This document shows, piece after piece, positions 50,666-58,946 of a stretch of 64,000 nucleotides of DNA. The stretch's first letter is position 1. Every line of letters begins with the position of its first letter. This DNA comes from Symbioplanes lichenis (GTDB lineage Bacteria; Actinomycetota; Actinomycetes; Mycobacteriales; Micromonosporaceae), in assembly GCF_030709675.1 (NCBI RefSeq), contig NZ_JAUZQD010000029.1, forward strand, positions 1-64,000. Reading direction: 5' to 3'. Under the pieces are notes generated by a model, which saw only the letters and a list, made by a program, of their open reading frames with translations, did no database searches and was not told the DNA's origin. The position numbers were made by a program, and so were the translations under genes.

Positions 50666-51439
50666 ATGGGGATGCGATCGATCAAGGGCGGCGTGGCCGG
50701 GCTGGCGCTGGCCGGCGCGGTGCTCGCGGGCTGCGGCAACAGCACCGGGGACGGGGGCGACTCGGGCGGCAGCGCGGCCGCGCCGGCGCCCTCGGCCACG
50801 ACCTCGGCGGCACCCGCGAGCAACGGGGTGGCCGAGCTCGAGCCGGACGCGATTCTGACGAAGGCCAAGGCGGCGCTGCGGGAGGCCGGCTCGTACCGGC
50901 TCAAGGGCACGGTCGTGCAGGACAAGCAGCCGATGAAGATGGACTTCAAGGTCGACGGCAAGAATCTGGCCGGCGAGATGTCGTTCGACAAGGCGACGGT
51001 GGAGCTGCTGGCGGTCGGCGGCAAGCAGTACATCCGGCCGGACGAGGCGTTCTGGACGATGACGGCGGGCGACGCCAAGCAGGGCAAGGCGCTGGCCAAG
51101 CTCATCGGCGACCGGTGGGTGATCGTGCCCAAGGACGAGAAGGACCTGGGGAGCCTGTTCGCCCCGGCCAACGTCGAGGAGCTGCTCGAGCCGGACGGCA
51201 AGGTCAGCAAGGGCGATGCCAAGGACGTGGCGGGCACGCCGGCGATCGGGCTGGTGACCAGCGGCTCCGACGGCGGCACCATGTACGTGGCGACCACCGG
51301 GGAGCCGTACCCGCTGCGCATCGAGAGCGACAAGGCGAGCGAGGGCGCCATCGACTTCAGCGACTTCGGGGAGAAGTTCGCCGGGATGGAGACCCCGCCC
51401 GCGAACGAGGTGCTCGACCTCAAGGACCTGCAGAACTGA
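50666..51439 (+). CDS. Lipoprotein of LppX/LprG-like type (copy 2)
   Basis: A 257-residue lipoprotein with lipobox VLAGC (Cys23), a Ser/Ala/Pro/Thr linker and a domain containing ALREAGSYRLKGTV, VELLAVGGKQYIRPDEAFW and YVATTGEPYPLRI. It is clearly a paralogue of the protein at 44273-45010: signal peptide RSIK-GGVA, N-GVAxLEP linker and the motifs above correspond. It probably binds a lipid or hydrophobic ligand outside the membrane. The ATG at 50666 follows GAAAGGGA. A short gap leads to the acetyltransferase. Confidence 0.75.
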   Translation: MGMRSIKGGVAGLALAGAVLAGCGNSTGDGGDSGGSAAAPAPSATTSAAPASNGVAELEPDAILTKAKAALREAGSYRLKGTVVQDKQPMKMDFKVDGKNLAGEMSFDKATVELLAVGGKQYIRPDEAFWTMTAGDAKQGKALAKLIGDRWVIVPKDEKDLGSLFAPANVEELLEPDGKVSKGDAKDVAGTPAIGLVTSGSDGGTMYVATTGEPYPLRIESDKASEGAIDFSDFGEKFAGMETPPANEVLDLKDLQN

Positions 51440-51452
51440 GATCGGCGCGACC

Positions 51453-52007
51453 GTGGTCGTCTTCCCCCGCACGGTCCTGACGACGCCGCGGCTGCGGTTG
51501 CGGCCGTTCGCGCCGGCCGACGCCGCCCGGGTGCGGTTCGCGTGCTCGGACGCCGAGACGCAGCGGTGGCTGCCGATGCCGCGGCCGTTCACCGAGGCGC
51601 TGGCCGGGTGGTGGTGCAACGAGGAGGCCGAGGCGCGGCGCGCGGCCGGGGACGGCCTCCAGCTGGCCCTGGCCGATCCGCCGACCGACCTGCTGGCCGG
51701 CTGCGTGCACCTGAAGAAGACGTCGTGGCCGCGGGGCACGACCGAGATCGGCTGCTGGATGGCGCCGGACTGCCGTGGCCTCGGCTATGCCACCGAGGCC
51801 ACGGAGGTGCTGGCCGCGTGGGCGCTCGGCCACGAGCTGATCCACCGGGTCGAGCTGACGGCGGCGACCGGCAACATCGCCGCCCAGCGGGTGGCCGAGA
51901 AGGCCGGCTTCACCTTCGAGGGGGTCGCGCGCAGCGCCGGGCACACCCACGCCGGCCGGGTCGACCTATGCGTCTACTCGCTGGTGCGCGCCGACCTGGG
52001 CTGGTGA
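51453..52007 (+). CDS. GNAT N-acetyltransferase, RimJ/RimL type
   Basis: A 184-residue acetyl-CoA-dependent acetyltransferase. It has the N-terminal TPRLRLRPFAPADAARV, the core strand EIGCWMAPDCRGLGYATEAT (Q/RxxGxG/A pyrophosphate loop) and the HRVELTAATGNIAAQRVAEKAGF motif B region with the conserved Asn. RimJ/RimL members acetylate protein N-termini or small amines; the target is unknown. GTG at 51453 is 13 bp after the lipoprotein gene, so the two are likely co-transcribed. Its last 34 bp overlap the convergent NmrA gene. Confidence 0.87.
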   Translation: MVVFPRTVLTTPRLRLRPFAPADAARVRFACSDAETQRWLPMPRPFTEALAGWWCNEEAEARRAAGDGLQLALADPPTDLLAGCVHLKKTSWPRGTTEIGCWMAPDCRGLGYATEATEVLAAWALGHELIHRVELTAATGNIAAQRVAEKAGFTFEGVARSAGHTHAGRVDLCVYSLVRADLGW

Positions 52008-52906
52008 GGACCCGGGCGGAGCGTGCGCGTGGCCCAGGTCCGCAGGCCGGTCAGGGCGAACCCCAGGGCGGCGGCGTGCTCCGGCCGGGCCGGCTGGCCG
52101 GCGGCGTCGAGGTGGTCCATCGCCTGCACCATGTACGGAGCCATCCCGCGCGCCAGCGCCTCCTCGGTGCTCAGGACCGGGGCGGTGACCGGCCGGCCGA
52201 GCACATCGGTGAGCGTGGCGGCCAGCTGCGTCATCGTCAGCAGCTCCGCGGCCAGTTCGAGTTCCTGCCCGTCGAGCCGTCCGGGCTCGATGATCGCGGC
52301 CGCCGCCACCGCGCCGATGTCGTCGACGGCGATCCACGACAGCGCCGTGTCCGCGGCGTAGCTGGTGACGAAGACGCCGTCGGCGGCCCAGTCGCCGAAC
52401 ATGGGGGACCAGCCGAGCAGGTTCTCCATGAAGGTCGCCGGTCGCAGCACCGTCCAGTGCGCGAAGCCGGCGTCCCGGACGGCCTCGTCGATCGCCGCCT
52501 TGCTGTCCCAGTAGTGGTCGTTCCAGCGTCCGGTCCCGTAGCCCGGCACCGACCGGTGGAAGGCGCCGGCGCCCGACACCGAGGTGTGCACGAACTGCTC
52601 GAGCCCGGCGGCCCGCGCCACGTCGACCAGGCGCAGGCCGCGGTCGCGTTCGGCGCTGGTCCCGGCGTCGGCCAGGCTGAGCACCGCGACCGAGAACACG
52701 CTGGTCACGCCCGCGACGGCGGACTCCACCGAGGCGCGGTCGTCCAGATCGCCGGTCACCAGCTCGGCGCCGTGGGCGGCCAGCTCCCTGGCCTTCGGGG
52801 CGCCGGGGTCGCGGACCAGGGCGCGCACCGGCCGGTCCGCCGCGAGCAGGGCCCGGGCGGTGGCGCCGCCCTGGTTGCCGGTGGCGCCGATCACGAGGGT
52901 GGTCAT
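51974..52906 (-). CDS. NmrA-like NAD(P)-binding protein
   Basis: A 310-residue atypical short-chain dehydrogenase. The N-terminal TTLVIGATGNQGGATARALL is the NmrA GATGxxG nucleotide loop; RALVRDP provides the NADP-type Arg. The segment FVHTSVSGAGAF and WTVLRPATFMENLL are family hallmarks. Most relatives sense the redox state or reduce quinones rather than having the SDR catalytic Tyr/Lys pair. It is divergent from a TetR gene across 80 bp with operator-like palindromes, suggesting repression by that protein. Its 3' end overlaps the acetyltransferase gene by 34 bp. Confidence 0.85.
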   Translation of the reverse strand: MTTLVIGATGNQGGATARALLAADRPVRALVRDPGAPKARELAAHGAELVTGDLDDRASVESAVAGVTSVFSVAVLSLADAGTSAERDRGLRLVDVARAAGLEQFVHTSVSGAGAFHRSVPGYGTGRWNDHYWDSKAAIDEAVRDAGFAHWTVLRPATFMENLLGWSPMFGDWAADGVFVTSYAADTALSWIAVDDIGAVAAAAIIEPGRLDGQELELAAELLTMTQLAATLTDVLGRPVTAPVLSTEEALARGMAPYMVQAMDHLDAAGQPARPEHAAALGFALTGLRTWATRTLRPGPHQPRSARTSE

Positions 52907-52914
52907 GACTCCTC

Positions 52915-52975
52915 CTTAAGCGGGGTGGCACCCCGCTTCGTCGGCGCTACGATATGGGGGAGAGCCCCACTTAAG
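52915..52975. promoter_or_regulatory. Divergent operator with palindromes between nmrA-like and tetR genes
   Basis: A 21-bp perfect palindrome, AAGCGGGGTG-G-CACCCCGCTT (52918-52938). A second site has the same half motif inverted (CCCCACTTAAG, 52965-52975; compare CTTAAGCGGGG at 52915). The sites flank a likely -10 TACGAT (52948-52953). This is consistent with autorepression by the TetR protein. Confidence 0.65.
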
Positions 52976-52986
52976 CAAGGGATCCC

Positions 52987-53535
52987 ATGCGAGCCGACGC
53001 CCAGCGCAACTACGACCGGATCGTGTCCGTCGCCGACGACCTCGTGTCCCGTGACGGCGCCGAGGTGTCGCTGGAGGAGGTCGCCCGCCGCGCCGGGGTC
53101 GGCTCCGCCACGCTGCACCGGCACTTCCCGGGGCGGCTCGCGCTGCTCGAGGCCGTCTTCCGCGACCGGATCGCCGGGCTGCTCGACCGCGCCCGCGAGC
53201 TCGCCGAGACCGGCCCGCCCGGCGACTCGCTGGTGGTGTGGCTGCACGAGGTCAACACCTATGTGACCACCTCGCGCGGTCTCGCCGCCGCGCTGCTGGC
53301 CCACGGCGAGCACCTGGCCGAGGACGACACGTGCGGCGCGAAGACGGCCGCCGCCGGCGAGTTGCTGGTCTCCCAGGCCAAAGCGGTCGGACGCGTACGC
53401 CCCTCGGTGTCCGCCGAGGACCTGATCGTGCTCGTGAGCGGCATCTCCCTGGCGGTCGGCGGCGACTCCGAGCGCTCGCGCCGCCTGCTCGATCTCGCCC
53501 TCGCCGGGATCGCCCCGGCGGCGACTTCGGGCTAG
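52987..53535 (+). CDS. TetR family transcriptional regulator
   Basis: A 182-residue repressor. The HTH reads NYDRIVSVADDLVSRDGAEV, then SLEEVARRAGVGSATLHRHF (positions about 8-47), with the conserved VSLEEVARRAGVGSATLHRHFPG pattern split here. The C-terminal domain is the all-helical ligand-binding part of the SbtR-like group. It probably controls the divergent nmrA-like gene and itself. A methyltransferase gene follows in the same direction after 9 bp and may be co-transcribed. Confidence 0.9.
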   Translation: MRADAQRNYDRIVSVADDLVSRDGAEVSLEEVARRAGVGSATLHRHFPGRLALLEAVFRDRIAGLLDRARELAETGPPGDSLVVWLHEVNTYVTTSRGLAAALLAHGEHLAEDDTCGAKTAAAGELLVSQAKAVGRVRPSVSAEDLIVLVSGISLAVGGDSERSRRLLDLALAGIAPAATSG

Positions 53536-53544
53536 GGTCGCGGC

Positions 53545-54312
53545 ATGGATCCGGCCATCGACACCTCGGTCGCGCACCCGGCCCGCCGCTACGACTACTG
53601 GCTCGGGGGCAAGGACAACTTCGCCGCCGACCGCGAGTCCGGCGACGCGATCGCCGCCCGGTTCCCCGGCATCCGTACGGCCGTGGTGGAGAACCGCGCT
53701 TTTCTGCGCCGCGCCGTCGTCCACCTGGCCCGCGATGTCGGCGTGCGGCAGTTCCTCGACATCGGCACCGGGCTGCCCACCGCGGGCAACACGCACGAGG
53801 TCGCCCGGGCGATCGCCCCGGACACCAGGGTGGTCTACGTGGACAACGACCCGCTGGTCCTGGTCCACGCCCGGGCCCTGCTCACCGGCGGCCCCACCGC
53901 CTATGTCGACGCGGACCTGCGCGATCCGGACCGCATCCTGGCCGAGGCGGCGGACCTGCTGACCCCGGGGCAGCCCGTCGCCCTTCTGCTGCTGGCCATC
54001 CTGCACTTCCTGCCCGACGAGGACGACCCGTACGCGATCGTCCGCCGGCTGACGGCGGCCCTCCCGCCGGGCAGCCACGTCGTCATCTCCCACGCCACGG
54101 CCGACTGGCTGCCCCCGGCCGCGGTCGACGAGATCACCTCGGGCCGCCACGGCGCGGGCCGCCTGCGCTCCCGGGCCGAGGTCGAGCGCTTCTTCGACGG
54201 CCTCGACCTGCTCGACCCGGGCGTCGTCCCGCTCGCCGACTGGCACGGCGAGCCCGGCCACCCACCGGCCGCCGAGGTCTCCATGTACGCCGGGGTCGCC
54301 CGCGTCCCCTGA
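53545..54312 (+). CDS. SAM-dependent methyltransferase, DUF574 (Methyltransf_19) family
   Basis: A 255-residue protein of a family expanded in filamentous actinobacteria. The family start DTSVAHPARRYDYWLGGKDN is obvious. The SAM motif is FLDIGTGLPTAGNTHEVA, the acidic strand VVYVDNDPLVLVHA and the post-motif ALLLLAILHFLPDEDDPYAI. Substrates are unknown; members often lie near regulators and secondary-metabolite genes. It follows the TetR gene by 9 bp and is terminated by the hairpin at 54405. Confidence 0.9.
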   Translation: MDPAIDTSVAHPARRYDYWLGGKDNFAADRESGDAIAARFPGIRTAVVENRAFLRRAVVHLARDVGVRQFLDIGTGLPTAGNTHEVARAIAPDTRVVYVDNDPLVLVHARALLTGGPTAYVDADLRDPDRILAEAADLLTPGQPVALLLLAILHFLPDEDDPYAIVRRLTAALPPGSHVVISHATADWLPPAAVDEITSGRHGAGRLRSRAEVERFFDGLDLLDPGVVPLADWHGEPGHPPAAEVSMYAGVARVP

Positions 54313-54404
54313 CGCCGCTGCCGGCCGCGACGACGGCAGCTGCGGCTTCGAGCACGGCGCCGGTGACGGCCCGCGGGCGGGGGCCGTGGCGCCGGGAAAT
54401 CACG

Positions 54405-54436
54405 ACGGGGCGCGGCCACATCAGGCCGCGCCCCGT
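54405..54436. terminator. Intrinsic bidirectional terminator
   Basis: ACGGGGCGCGGCC (54405-54417) pairs perfectly with 54424-54436 across a 6-nt loop. It lies between the convergent methyltransferase and glycosyltransferase genes. No U-tract, as is common in high-GC genomes. Confidence 0.8.
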
Positions 54437-54446
54437 ACACAAGAGA

Positions 54447-55976
54447 TCAGGCGGCGACCCGGTCACGCGAGTCGTAGTGCTCGATCCGCGACCACAGCTG
54501 CGCCCAGTCGCCCTGGAAGCCGGTGCACAGCCACACCGGGACGTCGGCGTTGATGCCGAGGTAGCCGTCCGGGTTGCCGGTGTAGCGGGCCACCTCCTTG
54601 GCCTCGGTGAACGCGGCGCGGAACTCGGCGGGCGGCTCGTCGCCGACCCACACCACCGTGGTCACGCCGGCGGCGGGCGGGCCGAAGGCGGAGTAGCCGC
54701 GGTCCGGGCTGTAGGCCTTCGGCAGCCCCTTGTCCTCCCCGTACGCGTCCAGGGCGCCCGCCTGCCGATAGGTGTCCGTGACCAGCGCCACCGGGCCGGG
54801 GCCGGCCGACTTGTAGGCCTGGGCGACCGTGTCGACGAGCTGCGGCCAGCCGGTGCTGCCCCGGGTCAGGATGTTGACCTGGGCGCCGGTCGAGACCGGG
54901 AGCACCGACAGCGACAGCGGCACGGCGATCAGGGCCGCGAGGATCAGCCCCGGAGCACCGGCGACGACCCGCCACACGCGCCCGGTGAGGCCGATCGAGC
55001 CCGCGGCGAAGAGCAGGGGCAGCAGACCCCCGGTGTACGTGTGCCGCCCGCCCGCGATCAGGAACGCCAGCACGACGCCGGCGGCGGTGATGCCCAGGAA
55101 CCGGTGCGACGGGTTGCGCCACAGCCGGATGACGCCGCGGATCGCCAGGGCCACGCCGACCGGGATGCCGGCGTAGAAGAGCACGAGCGGCAGGAAGCCG
55201 AGCCGCCCGCCGGCGTCCTGGGCGGCCTCCTCGGCGATCACCCGGGACATCTCGATCTGCGGCCAGTCGTGACTAGCCTGCCAGAGCAGACCGGGGACGG
55301 CGCTCAGGACGGCCACGGCGCCGCCGATCCACAGCAGCGGGCGGCGCAGCATCTCCCGCGGGCCGGCGATCAGCACCGCGATGATCATGACGGCCCAGAG
55401 CGACACGACGAGGTACTTGTTCTCCAGGGCCACCGCGGTGACCAGGGCGGCGATCAGCAGCAGCCGGTCCTGGCGCAGGCGGTTCCAGCGGGCGACCAGC
55501 CACAGCACCGTCGCCCACAGGGCCGAGTCGATGGCCGTGGTCGCCAGCGTGGCGCTCAGCGACAGCAGCAGGATCGAGGTGGCCGTGGTCAGGGCGGCGG
55601 TCGTCTGGGCCCGCCGCTCCCCGCCCAGCTCCCGGGCGGTGAGGGCGCTCAGCACGATCATGGCCACCATGCACAGCGTGGCCGGCAGCCGCAGCAGCAC
55701 CAGCGAGTGCGCGATCGACCAGAGGCCGTGGGCCAGCACCGGGGCGAGCGGCGGCTGGTCCACGTAGCCCCAGGCGGGGTGGCCGCCGGCGCCGATGAAG
55801 TAGAGCTCGTTGCTGTAAGCCCCGATGCGCCCGCTGACCGCGGTCATGAGCACGGCGACCGCGGCGGCGGTGATGAGCACCGGCCGCCAGGCGATCGGGG
55901 GCGTGGCGGCGCCGGCGCCGACGGCGGGTGGTGGCGCCTCGTGGCTGGGCGCGTCGGCACTGACTTGTTCGGTCAT
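54447..55976 (-). CDS. Integral-membrane glycosyltransferase, GT39/ArnT-like (GT-C fold)
   Basis: The 509-residue protein has about ten hydrophobic helices. An early extracytoplasmic loop, SNELYFIGAGGHPAWGYVDQ followed by PPLAP, is the hallmark of PMT_2/ArnT-like transferases; the acidic residue in SNELYF is the probable catalytic one. A C-terminal soluble domain (about 390-509) faces outside. It would transfer a sugar from a polyprenyl-phosphate donor to a wall polymer or protein. It begins with a Pro/Ala-rich cytoplasmic tail. Single gene, terminated by the hairpin at 54405. Confidence 0.87.
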   Translation of the reverse strand: MTEQVSADAPSHEAPPPAVGAGAATPPIAWRPVLITAAAVAVLMTAVSGRIGAYSNELYFIGAGGHPAWGYVDQPPLAPVLAHGLWSIAHSLVLLRLPATLCMVAMIVLSALTARELGGERRAQTTAALTTATSILLLSLSATLATTAIDSALWATVLWLVARWNRLRQDRLLLIAALVTAVALENKYLVVSLWAVMIIAVLIAGPREMLRRPLLWIGGAVAVLSAVPGLLWQASHDWPQIEMSRVIAEEAAQDAGGRLGFLPLVLFYAGIPVGVALAIRGVIRLWRNPSHRFLGITAAGVVLAFLIAGGRHTYTGGLLPLLFAAGSIGLTGRVWRVVAGAPGLILAALIAVPLSLSVLPVSTGAQVNILTRGSTGWPQLVDTVAQAYKSAGPGPVALVTDTYRQAGALDAYGEDKGLPKAYSPDRGYSAFGPPAAGVTTVVWVGDEPPAEFRAAFTEAKEVARYTGNPDGYLGINADVPVWLCTGFQGDWAQLWSRIEHYDSRDRVAA

Positions 55977-56125
55977 CGGTGGGGCTCCTTCTCGCCACGC
56001 GGTCCGTGGGCGGCGGCCGATCGTACATGATGGACGGACGCCGCCGGCCCCACTGCGACCCAGACGCTAGGGCCCGCACCACCGTCCCGGGCATCCCCAG
56101 ACCTGGTAGTTCCGATCGTGGTTTG

Positions 56126-56683
56126 TCACGGGTTGTCGTAGAAGCCGTCGATGCGTCCCCGGGCGAGCACCGGGCCGGCCGCCGCGACGACGGCGGCGGG
56201 CTTGGCCGCTTCGACGTCCGCGGCGAGCGGCTCGCCGAGGGCGAACAGCTGGAACGCGTACCGGTGGGGGCCGTGGCTCTTGATCGGGGCCGGCCCGAGA
56301 TAGCCACGGCCCTTGCCGGACTGCAGCGGCCGCACGCCGGTCGCCGGGCGCTCGCCGTCGAGTGCGCCGCGATCGAGGCTGGTCAGCCCGGGCTCGAGGA
56401 GGAACACGCCGTGGTTGAACGGCTTGGGGGTGGGCGCGTCGGGGTCCTCGACCACCAGCAGCAGCTGGGCCGTGCCCTCGGGGGCCGCGGTCCAGGCCAG
56501 CGCGGGCGACGCGTCCTCGCCGCCGAGCTTGCGCCCGGCGTGCACGACCGGCAGGGTCTCCTCGTGCCCGAAGTCGGGGCTGGTCACGGTCAGGGTCTCC
56601 GGGCCCGCCAGGTGCGGGGCGTGCCAGGCGAGACCCGCCTCACCCGCGCGCCGGTTCTTGAGCAACTTTCCGAGCAGTGCCAT
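56126..56683 (-). CDS. YbhB/YbcL family PEBP-like (Raf kinase inhibitor-like) protein
   Basis: The 185-residue phosphatidylethanolamine-binding-protein-like fold shows the family's DASPALAWTAAPEGT, LLVVEDPDAPTPKPFNHGV (the DPDAP anion-binding motif) and YLGPAPIKSHGPHRYAFQLF. Bacterial members are of unknown role and bind anions or small ligands. The ATG at 56683 follows GGGAG; the longer open frame upstream runs through the inverted repeat and is not used. There is no signal peptide. Confidence 0.88.
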   Translation of the reverse strand: MALLGKLLKNRRAGEAGLAWHAPHLAGPETLTVTSPDFGHEETLPVVHAGRKLGGEDASPALAWTAAPEGTAQLLLVVEDPDAPTPKPFNHGVFLLEPGLTSLDRGALDGERPATGVRPLQSGKGRGYLGPAPIKSHGPHRYAFQLFALGEPLAADVEAAKPAAVVAAAGPVLARGRIDGFYDNP

Positions 56684-56714
56684 GACTTCTCCCTGCCGGG
56701 GCGTGAGACAAAGG

Positions 56715-56749
56715 GGCGGCAATGCCGACCAGATGGTGGCAATGCCGCC
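56715..56749. promoter_or_regulatory. Near-perfect inverted repeat upstream of the PEBP gene
   Basis: GGCGGCAATGCC (56715-56726) and GGCAATGCCGCC (56738-56749) form an inverted repeat with two mismatches and an 11-nt spacer. It lies between the start of the PEBP gene and the end of the TauD gene, so it is either an operator or a terminator for the TauD unit. Confidence 0.5.
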
Positions 56750-56789
56750 CAACCTACCATTTGCGTACGTCCACGATGGACGCCGCGGC

Positions 56790-57809
56790 TCAGGCGGGGA
56801 TCGCCACGCCGAGCTCGCCGGCCTGCCGCCGCTGGAACTCGCCGAACTCGCCCCGCAGTTGCCAGCGCGTCCCGGCGCCGCGCAGGGTCCCGCCCTCGCG
56901 GGTGCCCCACGCCGCCTCGTAGCCCGGCGGCAGCGCGCGGCTCGACGGCACGGAGAACCACATCCGCAGCAGGTGCCGGCCCACCTCGGGCTCCTCGCTG
57001 GCGAAGGCCGTGCGGCCGTGCAGCACCAGGTGGTTGTTGATCATCTGCAGGTCGCCGGGCTCGAACTGCATGGTGGTGACCAACTCGGGCCGGGCGGCGA
57101 TCTCCTCGACCTTCTCGATGGCCTGGATCTGCCGCTCGGTGAGCCGCGGCGCGTCCGGGTTGTCCTGGCTGCGCAGGACCCGGCGGATGTAGAAGCGGGT
57201 CGTGGTGCGCCCCTCGTGCCGCCCGAAGACCGGGCTGAGGAAGACGTCCGGGTGCTCGTCGTCCGGGGACGCGACGTCGGCGAAGGGCAGCGGCTCGTAG
57301 AGCGCGCTCAGCAGGTCGGGGCATTCCCAGGACATCTGCTGGCGTACGGCCTCCGCGCTGACCACCAGGCTGGTGCCGCCCTGCGACGCGGCGCGCCGGC
57401 AGAGCAGCGTGACGACGTCGGTCGAGTCGATGTGGAAGCCGATGTGCTGGTTGGACGTGTGCACGCGCAGCTTGCCGGCCCGCCGCTCGTCGCGGATGTC
57501 GACCATGCTCGCGTCGTTGTTGTTCTGGATCATCGGGACGCCGATGTACATGCCGAGGCCCCAGTAGAGCCGGCGCACCTCGTCCTCGCTCTTGTCGTCG
57601 ACCGGCACGCCCCGGACCAGCGCGAAGCCGGGCTCGTTCTCGATGGAGTCGACGACGGCCCGCAGCCGGGGCCCGAGGGCCGGCAGCGGGAAGTCGGCCG
57701 GGCTCGCGGCGAAGTTCGACTTGCCGCTCTTGAGCAGTACGGCCAGCGCGTCGTCGATCTCGGCCGCCTCGGTCCGGTCGAGCTGGTGCAGCCACGGTTG
57801 GTCAGCCAT
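56790..57809 (-). CDS. TauD/TfdA-like Fe(II)/2-oxoglutarate dioxygenase
   Basis: A 339-residue non-heme iron oxygenase. The iron triad is HIGFHIDS (His-x-Asp) and the distal His in NNHLVLHGRTAF, followed by RHLLRMWF with the 2-oxoglutarate Arg. Clavaminate-synthase/TauD-like members hydroxylate, desaturate or chlorinate small molecules. It is the last gene of the minus-strand unit facing the PKS, and a tailoring role is likely. The ATG at 57809 or GTG at 57812 follows AAAGGA. It is 45 bp after the ANL gene. Confidence 0.87.
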   Translation of the reverse strand: MADQPWLHQLDRTEAAEIDDALAVLLKSGKSNFAASPADFPLPALGPRLRAVVDSIENEPGFALVRGVPVDDKSEDEVRRLYWGLGMYIGVPMIQNNNDASMVDIRDERRAGKLRVHTSNQHIGFHIDSTDVVTLLCRRAASQGGTSLVVSAEAVRQQMSWECPDLLSALYEPLPFADVASPDDEHPDVFLSPVFGRHEGRTTTRFYIRRVLRSQDNPDAPRLTERQIQAIEKVEEIAARPELVTTMQFEPGDLQMINNHLVLHGRTAFASEEPEVGRHLLRMWFSVPSSRALPPGYEAAWGTREGGTLRGAGTRWQLRGEFGEFQRRQAGELGVAIPA

Positions 57810-57854
57810 CACTTGGTTCCTTTCCCTGGATTGACGGTCCGCCGGGCAGGCGCG

Positions 57855-58946
57855 TCAGTAGATGCCCTCGATCACCCGCTCGCCGCCGAAGGTCTCGACC
57901 GGCTTGGGGTCGGCCACCGAGTCGCCGAACTGCCCGTCGGGCCCCGGCACGCGTACGGCGGAATCCCGCTCGAGGTTGTTGGGCGCGAAGAAGCCCTTGC
58001 TCACGTGGTTCATGACGACCTGACCGCGGCGCCCGTAGTCGACCGTCTCCCGGGTCCGCGGGTCGACGACGCGGAAGGTCACCACCGGCGTGTACGGGTC
58101 GTAGATCACGTGATCGCCGGTGCCCGTCCCGGAGCGCTCGGCGGCGCCCTCGAGGATCATGGCGCTGTTGTAACGGCTCACCATCCGTACGTCCGGGAAG
58201 TGCACGTGCTGCAGCTCGTAGCGCTCGTCGGCGGTCATGTGCGCGCCGCCCCAGAACACCACGCTCACCTTGGCGTTGATGAGCTCGGCCAGCAGCGGGC
58301 GCCCCGAGCAGGCGCGCAGCAGCGGCGGCGTGATCACCAGCAGGCCGACGTGCTGGGTGGTCAGGACGTGCTCGATCTGGTCCAGCACGTGTTCCACGTA
58401 CGCCTTGACCTGGTCGTTCTCGCCGCGGGCGATGAGCTTCTTGACCCAGCGGGGGTCGACGTCGATGGTGAACTTGATCGTGTTCTGCCGGCGCACGACG
58501 TCGTCGTACTGGCCGCCGATCTTGTGCGGCCCGGTCGGCGTGGCGATGAGGATGTTGCCCGGCTCGCGGCCCGCGAAGACCGGCCCGGCGAGCATCCGGT
58601 CGATCGAGCTGTCGAACCAGTCGGGCATGAGGATGACCCGCTTGGGGGCGCCGGTCGTGCCGCCGGTCTCGAAGACCTTCGGGGCCGGCGGCCGCGGGCC
58701 GTAGCCCTGCGGGATCAGGTCCTCCACCGGGATGTCACGCAGCTCGTCGACGACGTTGGGGAACAACGTCAGGTCGTCGTAGGTGCGCACGTCGGTGAGC
58801 GGATCGAAGTCCAGCGACTCGGCCCGCCGCAGCCAGAAGCGCGACCCGGTGTCCGGCCCGAAGTGCCACCGCAGCGCGGTCCGCAGATAGGCCTCGGGGT
58901 CGGCGGGGCGGATCGCCGGGTCCAGCACAGCCCAGGGGTCAGTCAT
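57855..58946 (-). CDS. Short ANL-superfamily adenylating enzyme, EhpF-like
   Basis: The 363-residue enzyme has the ANL P-loop ETGGTTGAPKRVIL (about 93-106), an aromatic/GGAH motif (VVFWGGAHMTADE) and GQVVMNHVSKGFF. The C-terminal mobile domain of acyl-CoA synthetases (about 110 residues, with the catalytic Lys) is missing. Length and truncation resemble EhpF of the griseoluteic acid pathway, as I recall it. It may only adenylate an acid, or rely on another partner. Its ATG overlaps the CitE-like gene stop by 8 bp, so the two are co-translated. Confidence 0.78.
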   Translation of the reverse strand: MTDPWAVLDPAIRPADPEAYLRTALRWHFGPDTGSRFWLRRAESLDFDPLTDVRTYDDLTLFPNVVDELRDIPVEDLIPQGYGPRPPAPKVFETGGTTGAPKRVILMPDWFDSSIDRMLAGPVFAGREPGNILIATPTGPHKIGGQYDDVVRRQNTIKFTIDVDPRWVKKLIARGENDQVKAYVEHVLDQIEHVLTTQHVGLLVITPPLLRACSGRPLLAELINAKVSVVFWGGAHMTADERYELQHVHFPDVRMVSRYNSAMILEGAAERSGTGTGDHVIYDPYTPVVTFRVVDPRTRETVDYGRRGQVVMNHVSKGFFAPNNLERDSAVRVPGPDGQFGDSVADPKPVETFGGERVIEGIY

